DNA from: Didemnitutus sp041906465
GTDB taxonomy: Bacteria > Verrucomicrobiota > Verrucomicrobiia > Opitutales > Opitutaceae
NCBI GenBank assembly: GCA_041906465.1
Contig: JAYRJE010000002.1
Span: forward strand, 463,748-527,747
Length of the DNA stretch: 64,000 nt
Direction of reading: 5' to 3'
Shown piece by piece: positions 16,001 to 25,600 of this stretch (positions within the stretch are counted from its first letter, which is position 1; each line of letters opens with the position of its first letter). The notes beneath the pieces are model-generated. The model searched no databases. It saw only the letters and a program-made list of their open reading frames with translations, and was not told the origin of the DNA. The translations under genes were made by a program, and so were the position numbers.

Positions 16001-18553
16001 TCAACCGAGGCGCAGGCTATCGATGAAGGTCCAGTCCCAGGCGTTGCTGCCGTTGGGGTCGATGGTGAGCTCCAGCACGGTGCCGGCCGGGAGTTCAGGC
16101 AGGTCGAGCGTCGTCTTGAGCGTCGTGCGATCGGCGGGGCGGCTCACCGGATCGACGAGGCGTTCGAAGAGGATCGAGGGGGCTTGGTCGGGGCGGTGCG
16201 CGCGGAGGCGGAAAATGGCGCCGTTGGTGTGGCCGCCGCCGGTATAGGCGCCGCGGCGGAAGCCGAAGGTGAACTCGAGCGTCCGTTCGTGTCCGGCCAG
16301 CTTGAATCGCAACTGGGCGGGGGCATGCAACAGGAGTTCAGGGTCACGGGGTGGTCCGCGCAGGAGCGCGAGCGGCGCATCCACGGAATCGGGCGGTCGG
16401 TTGAACGCGGGGAACTGTCGCGGCAGGAAGCCTCCGTAATGCAGCAAGCCAACGCGCGCGACGTAGAACCAGTCCCACGCGTCATCGTTGCCGGGGCCCG
16501 GGGTGGTTTCGATCTGCAGCTTGTGACCTTGCAGATCGCCGGGCGGCAGCAGGACGCGCAGTTGCCGCGCGCCGGAGGAGTTGGGCTCGCGGGCAGGGTT
16601 GTAAAGAAAGCGGCTGAGCTGCCGCTTCGCTCCGTCCGGGGCCGTCAGCATGACGATCAACTCGGTGCCGTTGCCTTCCGTGCGCGTGGCGGCCTCCGGA
16701 AGATACCCGTAGAACAGACGCAGCTCTCGCTCGGTGCCGCTCAGCGTCCAGGTCGCCTGGGCGGGAGGCCGCATGATCATCGCGAAACGGCCATCGACCA
16801 CGGTTTTCGGCAGGGAGAAGCGATTGAGGTCCTGGTTCTCCGGTCCGTCGAGATACATTGACGGCGCACCGGTGCGCGAGGCGTTCCACAACTCGCGTTG
16901 CGAAATCTCGTGGCGGGCGAGAACGTCGCGACGCACATAGACCCGGGAGTAGCGCAGGTCGGCCACCTGACAGTAGTCACGAGCGACGATGCGGGCCAAC
17001 TCGGGGAACGACTCATGACCGTGAATCGCGCGATTGCTGAAGAAGAAGGTCGATTCGCCCACGGCGTCCACGAACACCGCCGGCCGGCGGGTGGCGAAAT
17101 CGCTCAGGTATCGGGCGCGAAAATACTCCCGCTGCGGATGCGCCACGAGTTCCCAGTAGGTCAAAGCACTGCGGGTGCCCTGGCGGGCGGCGGCTTCGAC
17201 ATACACGCGCGAGTGCCAACCCCACACTGACAGCGTTGGTTCGTGTCGTGTGACCGTGCGCACGAGCGCGCTGAGTTCCGAGACCGGAAAGCGCGCGTTG
17301 TTTGCCAGCCGGCCCCAGAGGGGAGGCAACGGTTGCAGCACATGGAGGAAAAATACGGCCGCGAGCGCCAAAACGACTCCGAGCTCCGACCGCCGCCAAA
17401 AATCGCCGACGGCGGTGGCGGCCGCACCGAGGGCGGCGCCGTGCAGCAGGCCGATCGCGGGCAGAAGCAACAGCGTGTAGTGCAGAAAGTCGCGGCCCGG
17501 CGCCAAGACGCACACGATCGCAGTGGCCAGCAGTATCCCGGCCCAGATTCCCAGCCCGGCGGCGCCGCTGCGGCGTTCGCGCCGGAACCCGGCGACGGCC
17601 GCGACGAGCGCGGCGATCAGCACGGTGAGGTAGCCGAGGATGGGGAAATCGCCGCGCAGGTAGCGGCTGGTGGCAGACAGCGCGCGCAAGGTCCCCGGCT
17701 CGGCGTAGATGAAATTCTGGACGACGTAACTGCGGTAAAAATCCCCACCGATGCCGGTGCTGCACGCCACGACGAGAACCACCCCGGCCGGAATCAGCGT
17801 GCTGCCGACCAGGAGGAGGCTGCGCGGCCAGCGGCCGGTGCTCGACTCGGCGCGGAGCACGCGCCACAGCGCGATGAGCACGATCACGGCGCCGAGAGGA
17901 GCCGATTGCAGCTTGGCCCACGGGGTCAGACCCGCCAGCACGCCGCCGCAAAAAAGCGCCCGCCGACTCGGTGCGCCGGGCCGCCACAGCGCGAGTGCCG
18001 CCCCGCTGAGCAGGACCAGCGGGACCACTTCGGAGGAGAAATGGTTGAAATCGACGTCGGTGACCGCGGCAAAGAAAAGCCCGGCCGGCAGGAGACCGAG
18101 ACTGGCCGCCCGCCGGTGCGAATGCGCGAGGATCAGCCGGTAGCACAGCGTGAACGTCAGCCCCAGCGCGAGTAGCGCCATCACTCGCGCCGCGAAGTAG
18201 TCGAGCGGCAGCCCGAGCCACAGGATGGGTAGCAACGCGAACGAGGTCAGAGGCCCGGCCGTCATGCCGTCCACCGAGCGCCAGAAAATCGGATCGTGCT
18301 GCAGCGTCAGCGCGCCCGCGATGAACTGGCTCTCGTCCGGATTCAGCTCGTCATGCGTGACGAGCTGCGGCCAGCGCAACGCGGCCAGCGTGAGCAGCAG
18401 GAGGAGGGGAAAGAGCCAGCGCGTGCGCCAGGACGGCGGCTCCGGTGCGGCCGGCGCGCGAAAGGCGTGCCACAATAAGAGCGCCACCGGCACCAGGGCG
18501 GTGCCGAAGTAGGCCTCGGGGTGGTGATCGAGCCAGCTCCAGAACGAAATCAT
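16001..18553 (-). CDS. GT-C membrane glycosyltransferase with two tandem C-terminal modules
   Basis: The protein has 850 residues. The first external loop contains NPDESQFIAGA (71-81), with D73-E74 as the probable catalytic acid of a GT-C enzyme, followed by FWRSVDGMTAGPL. About ten or more membrane segments extend to ~residue 400. The external part ends in two copies of the same ~100-residue beta-rich module, at about 597-706 and 748-850, each with N-G-x-E/I-F, a P-x-x-x-P segment and DWxF/DWTF. A linker with QFPAFNRPP joins them. It is a full-length paralogue of the protein at 19847-22369. It should act on lipid-linked sugars outside the membrane. Confidence 0.85.
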   Translation of the reverse strand: MISFWSWLDHHPEAYFGTALVPVALLLWHAFRAPAAPEPPSWRTRWLFPLLLLLTLAALRWPQLVTHDELNPDESQFIAGALTLQHDPIFWRSVDGMTAGPLTSFALLPILWLGLPLDYFAARVMALLALGLTFTLCYRLILAHSHRRAASLGLLPAGLFFAAVTDVDFNHFSSEVVPLVLLSGAALALWRPGAPSRRALFCGGVLAGLTPWAKLQSAPLGAVIVLIALWRVLRAESSTGRWPRSLLLVGSTLIPAGVVLVVACSTGIGGDFYRSYVVQNFIYAEPGTLRALSATSRYLRGDFPILGYLTVLIAALVAAVAGFRRERRSGAAGLGIWAGILLATAIVCVLAPGRDFLHYTLLLLPAIGLLHGAALGAAATAVGDFWRRSELGVVLALAAVFFLHVLQPLPPLWGRLANNARFPVSELSALVRTVTRHEPTLSVWGWHSRVYVEAAARQGTRSALTYWELVAHPQREYFRARYLSDFATRRPAVFVDAVGESTFFFSNRAIHGHESFPELARIVARDYCQVADLRYSRVYVRRDVLARHEISQRELWNASRTGAPSMYLDGPENQDLNRFSLPKTVVDGRFAMIMRPPAQATWTLSGTERELRLFYGYLPEAATRTEGNGTELIVMLTAPDGAKRQLSRFLYNPAREPNSSGARQLRVLLPPGDLQGHKLQIETTPGPGNDDAWDWFYVARVGLLHYGGFLPRQFPAFNRPPDSVDAPLALLRGPPRDPELLLHAPAQLRFKLAGHERTLEFTFGFRRGAYTGGGHTNGAIFRLRAHRPDQAPSILFERLVDPVSRPADRTTLKTTLDLPELPAGTVLELTIDPNGSNAWDWTFIDSLRLG

Positions 18554-18560
18554 GGCTCAA

Positions 18561-18578
18561 GGCAGACGCGGGTCTGCC
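18561..18578. other. Small perfect hairpin in spacer
   Basis: GGCAGAC (18561-18567) pairs with GTCTGCC (18572-18578) across a GCGG loop. It lies in the spacer 8 bases upstream of the GT-C gene starting at 18553, and could affect its leader or translation. Confidence 0.4.
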
Positions 18579-18633
18579 ACCGCGGAAGGTGGGAGAGGGG
18601 AGGCAACAAAGGGAGTCTATCGTTCTTTCGGCG

Positions 18634-18657
18634 CGCGCTTCACGGCCCTGAAGCGCG
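18634..18657 (-). terminator. Hairpin just after the epimerase gene, terminator-like without U-tract
   Basis: A perfect 9-base stem CGCGCTTCA / TGAAGCGCG with a 6-base loop starts 5 bases after the stop of the epimerase gene. No T-run follows on the minus strand, so it may be a weak terminator, an RNA stabiliser or a Rho-pause site. Confidence 0.4.
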
Positions 18658-18662
18658 AACCG

Positions 18663-19736
18663 TCAGAAGGGCGCCGACAGGTCCAGCCAGCCGGCGTTGG
18701 TTTCGGCGTGGCGGGCGATTTCCTCCAGGATTTGGGGTGTCGTCGTGGCCGGGCGCCAGCCCCAGATCCGCTCGGCCTTCATGGAGTCGAGCACGATCCA
18801 AGCGATATCGAACGGGCGGGGAGCTCCGTCCTGCACGACGGTGTGCGGACCGAAACGGGCGCCGCACCAGTCGCTCAACTGTTTCAAAGACATGGCCGAG
18901 GCCGCGCCGCCGGAGACATTGATCAGCCGCTCGCTCGCGGCGATCTTGCCGGCGGAGACCTGCTTTTCGATCAGGGGGACGAGATCGCGGGGATGCAGGC
19001 AGTCGCGCACTTGATGGCCCTGTCCGCCGAAGCCGAGATACTTCAGCGGGCGCTGCCGTTTCCAGCTGTGGATCCAATACGCGAAGATGCCTTGGTCGGC
19101 ACGACCGAACTGGCCGGCGCCGGCCAGCACGCCGCAGCGATTGATGAACACGGGGAAGCCGAACGTTTCGCCGTATTCGAGCGCCATCGCCTCGGAAGCC
19201 AGCTTGGTGGCACCGTAGAGGGAGATCGGCGCGCCGGTGGAATAGGTTTCGTCCAACCCGGCGGGCGTCAGGCCGCGTGGCAGCGTTTGCGTGGCGTCCG
19301 GCACGAATGCTCCATCGCGGACCGCGACCGGCAGGGTCGCGAGCGGCTCGATGGCGTAGACGCGGCTGGTGCTGAGGAGGACAAAACCGGCTTTGCGGGC
19401 CTTGCAGTATTCGAGCAGGTTGATCGTGCCGCCGAGATTATGCTCCACGAGCTGACGGCTGCTGGTTTTGCCATCGACTCCCGCCAGCACGCTCGGGTTG
19501 GCGGCGGCATCGATGACGAAATCCGCATCCGGAAGCGCGTCGACGTCGCTGGGGGCGCGGAGGTCGGCGTGATAAAGTTTGACGCCCAGCGCCTTGAGCT
19601 CGGCCCGGTTCGTTTCGCTGCCGGGGCGGATAAAATTGTCAAAACCGGCGACGCTGTGTCCGCGATCGGAGTGGAGCAGAGTCTTGGCGATCGTGCTGCC
19701 GACGAAGCCGCAAACCCCGGAAATCAGAAAACGCAT
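18663..19736 (-). CDS. NAD-dependent epimerase/dehydratase, CDP-paratose 2-epimerase-like
   Basis: The protein has 357 residues. It is an extended SDR with the glycine motif G7-G10-G13 (ISGVCGFVG), an SSx-type serine/threonine region at LSTSRVYA and the catalytic pair Y174/K178 in LYGATK. GQGHQVRDCLHPRD (238-251) matches the G-K-Q-V-R-D-x-x-H-x-x-D block of CDP-tyvelose/CDP-paratose 2-epimerases. A second member of this type is at 29961-31022. No CDP-sugar synthesis genes are nearby, so the real substrate may be a different NDP-sugar. It is flanked by the two paralogous GT-C genes. Confidence 0.82.
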   Translation of the reverse strand: MRFLISGVCGFVGSTIAKTLLHSDRGHSVAGFDNFIRPGSETNRAELKALGVKLYHADLRAPSDVDALPDADFVIDAAANPSVLAGVDGKTSSRQLVEHNLGGTINLLEYCKARKAGFVLLSTSRVYAIEPLATLPVAVRDGAFVPDATQTLPRGLTPAGLDETYSTGAPISLYGATKLASEAMALEYGETFGFPVFINRCGVLAGAGQFGRADQGIFAYWIHSWKRQRPLKYLGFGGQGHQVRDCLHPRDLVPLIEKQVSAGKIAASERLINVSGGAASAMSLKQLSDWCGARFGPHTVVQDGAPRPFDIAWIVLDSMKAERIWGWRPATTTPQILEEIARHAETNAGWLDLSAPF

Positions 19737-19763
19737 GATCGCGAGCTAAACACCCGGCATTTT

Positions 19764-19837
19764 CGAGGGGAAGCGGAAACCGGCGTTTTCCCCCTCGACT
19801 GCCCGGCGGCGCGGCGCAGGTCTCACCCGCCGCGCCG
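19764..19837 (-). other. Two consecutive strong hairpins between GT-C and epimerase genes
   Basis: CGGCGCGGCG (19807-19816) pairs perfectly with CGCCGCGCCG (19828-19837), starting 10 bases after the GT-C stop. CGAGGGGAA (19764-19772) pairs with TTCCCCCTCG (19788-19797) with one bulged base. Neither is followed by a T-run on the minus strand. They fill most of the 110-base spacer and probably lower read-through or protect the upstream mRNA end. Confidence 0.5.
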
Positions 19838-19846
19838 TCGGGACAA

Positions 19847-22369
19847 TCACTGAATTGCCACGGCGGCGAACTCCACCATCGATGCGGCCGTGCTGGCGTG
19901 CAGAGTGACGCAGAGGCGGTCTCCAGTCTGATTGACCGGCAGCGGCAAATTGATCTGCGCGACTCCATCGCGTTGCGGCAGGCCGGCCAGATCGCTCCGG
20001 GCGAGGACAGCGCGCGCGCCGCTCGCGCGGACGCGCTCGACGACCAACTCGACCTCGCGCGGGTTCATCGGCTTTAGTGCGATCGTCAAATGTTGGTCGG
20101 ACGGCGTGAGGCTGAACTCGAGCTTGGCGGGTGCCGTTGCGCGCAGGAGGGCCGGAGCGTCGGTCCCGATGAGTTCCGCCGTGTCGAATTCCGCCGCCGT
20201 GGGCAGGCGGTTGAAATGGGGGAACTGCTCCGCGACATACAGCGAACGGCGCACGGGACGGAGATTCTCGATGCACAGCCAATCCCAGGCGTTGTTCAAG
20301 GTCGGGCCGGGGAGTGCGCGGATTTGCACGTGAGTGCCGTAGGCGAACGGCGGCAGCACGATGCGGCGTTCGAGGCGTTCGCCGGCTTTGAATTCCAGTC
20401 GCTCCTGCAGAATGCGGCGCTCCCCGCGCGGGTCGACCAGCTCGATCGCGATGTCCGCGCCGTCCGAATGCCCCTCCGCCAAGGCGCGGGGATGAAAACG
20501 CACGGCGAGGTCCAGCGCGCGCGTCGACGGGTCGAGGATGCAGTAGGCTCGCGCCGGAGTCGGCAAAACCACGACCCGGCGGCCTTCGAGCGTCTCGAAA
20601 TGCGCTCCATCCACGAAGGTCATTTGGTGAGGCACTCCGGGAGGCGTCTCGATCTGACGTGCGCGTGCGGCCACCTTCGACGCTTCGGCCGGCGTGAGCG
20701 GTTGATCGGCCCAGCGGTCGTTGCGGATATACACGCGCGAAAAGCCGAGATCGATCAACGCGGTGTAATGGCGCCGGATCTCCTCGGCCAGCTCGGGAAA
20801 GTTCTCATGCCCGTGCTTGTCGCGATCGGTGTAGAAGAAGGCGCCCTCACCGACCGCATCCACGAAGAACGGCGGAAGTGCGGCGCGGAAGTCGGCGAGA
20901 AAAACCTGGCGAATCGGGTCGTGTCCGGGTTGCTCGCCGGTCGCCCAAAACGTGTGCGTGTCACGGGTCGCCTGAGGCATGCCGGCCTCGATGTAGGTGC
21001 GGGCCGACCAGCCCCAAATCGCGAGTGTGTCGCCCGGACGGCGCAGCGTCCGGAGGATGGCGCCGTCGCCGTGCGCCGGCCGCTGCCACTGGTCGAGCAG
21101 GCCGCCGATCAGGAACGGCACGCCATGTTGCGCCCGCCACGCGAGCGGTGCCGCGAAACCGGCCACGACAAACACCGCCACCAGCATTTGTCGCGCGCGC
21201 GCGCGGGCGCCCCGCCAGCACTCAGCCAGCGCCACCGCCGCCACCAGCGCCAACGGCGTCACGGCGAGCAGCAGGTAATGGAGAAACTCGCGGCGCGGCA
21301 CCGCGATCGCGAACGTCGCCGCGCCCAGCCACACCCATGCGACCCAGAACAACTCGCCTGGCCGGCGTTTTTGCCGGCCGAGCGCGACGCTCGCACTCAA
21401 GGCCAGCACGACCGCGAGCAGGAGGAGCGCGGTGAATTGTCCGAATTCCGTCGCGCGTCGCAGCAGGCCGGGCAGTGAGGACGGCAGGTTGGCCGTCGCG
21501 TCGACATAGGCGGCGTTTTGCAGCACGTAGCGATGGAGCATCACCTCGAACACTCCGGTCCACGCCGTCATGACCGCGAAGGTCAGCGACGCCGCCAGGC
21601 CGGCCAACGTGACGCTGAGCAGCGCCCTGATGCGCGCGGTCACCGCGGTGGCCGACGACCACGCGAGCCAGGCGATCCAGAGCAACAAGACGCCGGCGAT
21701 CGGCACGCCTTGCAGCTTGGCCCAGGGAATGGCGCCCGCCGCCACCGCCGCCAAACGCAGGTTCCACAAACCGCCGGCGGCATCCGTCCGATAGCGCACG
21801 ATCAGCCAGAGCGAAACCGGACCGAGCAGCAGCGTGACGTGCTCCGAAGAGTAGTGAAAAAAATCGGGATCGACCGTCGTCGCGAAGAACAAGGTCGGCG
21901 GCAGCACGCCGAGCCGGGCGACCGGTTCGTCCGTGATCCGCCGCAGAGCGCAATAAAGGGCGAAGCCGCCGCCGCCCGCCATCGCCAGGCCGGCCAGCCT
22001 CCCGGTGAAGAAATCCAGCGGCAGTCCGAGCCACGCGATCGGCAGCAGCACGTAATAGTTCAGCGGTCCGGAGGTCGTGCCGTCGACCGAGCGCCAGAAG
22101 ACGGGATCGCGGGCGAGCGCCATCGCGCCGCCGATCATCTGGCTTTCATCGGGATTGAATTCCGAGGCCGCCAGCAGCCAGGGCCATCGCCACGCCAGCA
22201 GCGTCAGCGCGATCGCCAGCGCGCCGAACCACGGTGACCGCCCATACGGTGCGGTCGCACGAAAATGGGGCGCCAAGGCCCAGGCGAGCAGGAGCGCCAT
22301 GGCCGGCCAAGCGAAGCCCCAGTAAATTCCCGGATGGGTATCGAGAGTGAAGAAGAGGGAGTGCAGCAT
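19847..22369 (-). CDS. GT-C membrane glycosyltransferase with two C-terminal modules (paralogue of 16001-18553)
   Basis: The frame is open far upstream, but the arginine/proline-rich extension is not protein-like. ATG 22369 gives MLHSLFFTLDTHPGIYWG, matching the start of the paralogue at 16001-18553, and 840 residues. The loop NPDESQMIGGAMALARDP carries the presumed catalytic D-E. FWRSVDGTTSGPL and GLPLDFFTGRL follow, then roughly ten membrane segments. The external region has one good copy of the module (about 610-702, with SDGADI and AWDWLCI) and one degenerate copy (about 750-840) that has lost the DW motif. The same QFPxFNRxP linker joins them. Confidence 0.85.
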   Translation of the reverse strand: MLHSLFFTLDTHPGIYWGFAWPAMALLLAWALAPHFRATAPYGRSPWFGALAIALTLLAWRWPWLLAASEFNPDESQMIGGAMALARDPVFWRSVDGTTSGPLNYYVLLPIAWLGLPLDFFTGRLAGLAMAGGGGFALYCALRRITDEPVARLGVLPPTLFFATTVDPDFFHYSSEHVTLLLGPVSLWLIVRYRTDAAGGLWNLRLAAVAAGAIPWAKLQGVPIAGVLLLWIAWLAWSSATAVTARIRALLSVTLAGLAASLTFAVMTAWTGVFEVMLHRYVLQNAAYVDATANLPSSLPGLLRRATEFGQFTALLLLAVVLALSASVALGRQKRRPGELFWVAWVWLGAATFAIAVPRREFLHYLLLAVTPLALVAAVALAECWRGARARARQMLVAVFVVAGFAAPLAWRAQHGVPFLIGGLLDQWQRPAHGDGAILRTLRRPGDTLAIWGWSARTYIEAGMPQATRDTHTFWATGEQPGHDPIRQVFLADFRAALPPFFVDAVGEGAFFYTDRDKHGHENFPELAEEIRRHYTALIDLGFSRVYIRNDRWADQPLTPAEASKVAARARQIETPPGVPHQMTFVDGAHFETLEGRRVVVLPTPARAYCILDPSTRALDLAVRFHPRALAEGHSDGADIAIELVDPRGERRILQERLEFKAGERLERRIVLPPFAYGTHVQIRALPGPTLNNAWDWLCIENLRPVRRSLYVAEQFPHFNRLPTAAEFDTAELIGTDAPALLRATAPAKLEFSLTPSDQHLTIALKPMNPREVELVVERVRASGARAVLARSDLAGLPQRDGVAQINLPLPVNQTGDRLCVTLHASTAASMVEFAAVAIQ

Positions 22370-22453
22370 TCCATTGGCCCAGCGCAGAGAACTACGCGGG
22401 CGATGAATCCACGCGCCAGAGAAAAATTGCGGCGATCTATCGGAGAAATCCCG

Positions 22454-22547
22454 GCTCCTGCACCGGCGTTTCCGGCCTGGGCCAGCCGGAGCACCGATGC
22501 AGGAGCGGGACCCTACTGAACACTGCCGGGCCGGACGGATCCGGCCC
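22454..22547. other. Structured spacer: long inverted repeat plus GC hairpin
   Basis: In the 254-base gap between the TonB receptor stop and the GT-C start, GCTCCTGCA (22454-22462) has its perfect inverted copy TGCAGGAGC at 22498-22506. GGGCCGGA (22528-22535) pairs with TCCGGCCC (22540-22547) across a CGGA loop. No T-run follows either one. They could terminate the receptor transcript or form the leader of the GT-C gene. Confidence 0.45.
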
Positions 22548-22623
22548 GCATGTCCGCTACGACAACGTGGTGGCTTCGACCCGCTATTGCGCGGCGCAAA
22601 AAAATCGGGCGCGGCCGGGCCGC

Positions 22624-25600
22624 TCAGAATGTCGCGGTGAGGGACAGCGAATACGTCCTGCCCCGCCAGTCGCCGTAGGGCTGCACTCCCGCCGCCGCGT
22701 CGTCGCTGACGAATTTCGGGTAGTCGAAGCCGGAAAGATTGTTCACGCGCACCTGCAGGCGCAGGCCGTAGCGTTTGGTCTTCAGCTGGAGCAGGCGCAC
22801 GAGGTCGGCTTGTCCGTAGGCGTCGAACTGCCAGTAGGGACGGACGCGCCGCTCGCCTTGCGCAATCCACTGGGTGGCGGGCAACAGCCGGGAGTGAAAA
22901 TACTGGCCGTCGAGGCCGAAGCCATAGGTGCGGTTCGACCACCCGGCGCCGAAATTCGCGCGGTAGCGCAGCAGGCCGGGCGCGGTGCCGTCCGGATGGT
23001 TCAGCTGGTCGATCGTCGGCGAATTGGAGAACACCTGCCGCTGATACCGCTGGTAGTAGAGCAGGCGTCCGCGCGTCTCGAGCGTGCCGCCGAACACGCC
23101 GGTCCAGGCATAGTCGAGCGCGAGCGTCCAGTTTTGCGAGTGGCGCGAGGAAGCATTGATGCTGCCGACGATCAGGCGCGTCACGCGACCGACGGTCTCG
23201 CCGGCCTCGGGTGCGCCGCGCTCGACGCGGTCGGGCAGCAGCGTTTCGAGCGTGAGCGTGTCGTCCTTGGTCAGCGCCAGGATCTCATTGGTTTTGCGCG
23301 TATCGATGAAATCCAGCGAGGCGCGGAAATGGTGTTCGTCGCCCCGCTCGAAAACGAGCCCAGCGGTCTGCGTGACGGCATCCTCGGGCGGGAGGAGGAG
23401 ATTCACGTCGTCGTCGATCTGCGTGAGGTAGGTTTCGTTGTTCCGGCGCGGGTCGGTGATGAACTGCTGGTTTACGCCGCCGCCCGGTCCGCCGGGGCTC
23501 GCGACGCCGCGGCTGAGCTGCGGCGTGGGGAAGCGCTTCGAGGAGGTGACGCTGCCGCGGAACGTGAGGCCGCCGGTGAAGCCCGCCTTCAGGCCGAAGG
23601 TCGGCACGGTGTTCACCTCGTTGGATTGATCCGACGCGACGTAGCGGACGGCGATGTCGGCTTCGAATTGGCGCAGCCATTTGGGCAACCAGCGGGAAGG
23701 GAGCAGCGGCGCCTGAACCTCGGAGAAGAAGCTGTAGCGCTCGAGTTGGCGACCCTCGCGGATGGCCGGCCCGTCGGCGGGTGTGCCGTCGGCGTAGACG
23801 TCCTGCTCGGTGTAGTCCTCGAGTCGCAGCATGCGGTAGTCGGCGCCGGCGATGAGACTGGCGCGGCCGGTGGGAAGGCTCAGTTCCTGATTTGTGACAC
23901 GGGCGGAAACGTCGAGGGTGCGATAGTCGCCGAGGGTGACGAAGCGATCGCGTCCGCCGCGATAGATGAGCACGGAATCATAGAAGGCCTGGGGCGGCTC
24001 GAAGCGCTGGGTGTCGCGCAGCGGGTTGTAGAGCCCCTGGTCGACGAGCGTCTGCCAGCGCTCGGGGTCGGCGGCGGAGAGGCCGCGGTATTTGACGACG
24101 TTGCGCGAAACCTGCGCGTCGGCCGAAACGCGCCAGTCGCGCGGCAGGCGGAGCAGGACGCCGCCGACGGCCGAGGAAAAGTCGATGCGGGCTTCGCTGT
24201 AGTTTTCGCCGAGCAACGGCGCGGTTTCGAGCAAGGTGATGTCGATCGCCCGGCCGAACGGATTGAACGGCGAGGTGGGCGCGAGGGTGAGATTGCCGGT
24301 GAGCACGTCGAGCCCGCGGTTCATCACCGTGCGCGAGTGGGTGGCGTCGACGCCGACTTGAATCCACGGCCACGGATCGTAGGTGACCGAGCCGAAGAAC
24401 GCCTCACGCCGCTGGCGGCGGCCGTAGGGGGAGTCGAGGGTCAGCGGTGACGCGGAGAGGCCCGCGGGGGAGTCGTAGAAATCGCGCTGCACGATGCCGG
24501 CGCGACCGTTGAACGCCGCGAGGCCGCCGGTGCCGTCGGCGCCGGGTGCGACGGAGGTGAAGCTCGCGCTGCCGGCGCCGAAAAGCGGTGAGCCGTCGGC
24601 GCTGCGGAGGTTCGGCGTGGCGCGGTAGAGCGAGTCCTGCGGGACGTTGAGCGAGCGATCGTGGCGGCGACGGAAGCCGAGTTCGGTCTCCGTGGGCGGT
24701 TCCGAAGATGTGAGCACGGCGTTGAGGCGCACGCGGAGTTTGTTGTCGAGCAGCGACTGGCCGTGCTGGAGCGAGAAGGAGGTCTGGGGGGCGTCGTAGC
24801 CGGCGGCGGCGTTGGTGTAGGTGGCGTTGACCTCCGTGGCGGTGACGTCCGGGCGGAGGACAATGTTGATCACGCCGCCGACCGGGTTGCCGCTGTAGAT
24901 CGCGGAGGCGGAGGCGGGAAGGACCTCGACCTGCTGAATCAGCGAGAGCGGAATGAAGTTCACGTCCGCCGGCTGGGTTTGCCCGACGCTGGTCTGCACC
25001 TCGGGCAGGCGGCGGCCGTTGATCAGAATGACGGTCTCGTTTTCGTCGTAGCCGCGCAGTTTGAGGTTCGTGCTGCCGGCGATGCCGCGGGTGAGATCGA
25101 AGGCGCCGCTCTGCTCCGGCGGGCGCGCGGCGGCGTCGCCTTCGAGGATGGCGCGCTGGAGAAATTCGTTCAGCGCGACGACGCCGCTGCGGGTGATTTG
25201 CTCGCGCGTGTAGATGGTGAAGGGGAGCGCGTCGTTCTCGCCGCGCGGAAGATCGAGATTGCCGGTGGCGCGACGGGGACCGAGCAGCGCGGCGCTGTCG
25301 TCGATCGGGCGCAGGCGGGCGGAGCGGCCTTGGACGACGTAGGGCTCGAGCGTTTCGAGTTCGCGCGCGGGCTGGAAGCGCTGATCGGCGAGCTGCGAGA
25401 TGCGGCCCGCTTCGACTTCGATGTTGTCGATGCGCAGGGGGTGCCAGCCGGCGGCGGTGGCAAAGAGTTGATGCCGTCCGGCTGGCACCGAGGCGAAATG
25501 GAAATGGCCGGCGGCATCGGTGAGGGCGGCGAGCCGCGTGCCGGCGAGCGCGACGGCGATGCCGGCGGCGGGCTCGCCGTGCGCGAGGAGGAGCCGGCCG

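Noticed and set aside
22370..22942. N-terminal extension of the GT-C gene at 19847-22369 by about 190 residues
   Set aside because: The extension is Arg/Pro-rich, overlaps the receptor gene and the structured spacer, and the paralogue at 16001-18553 starts where ATG 22369 does.
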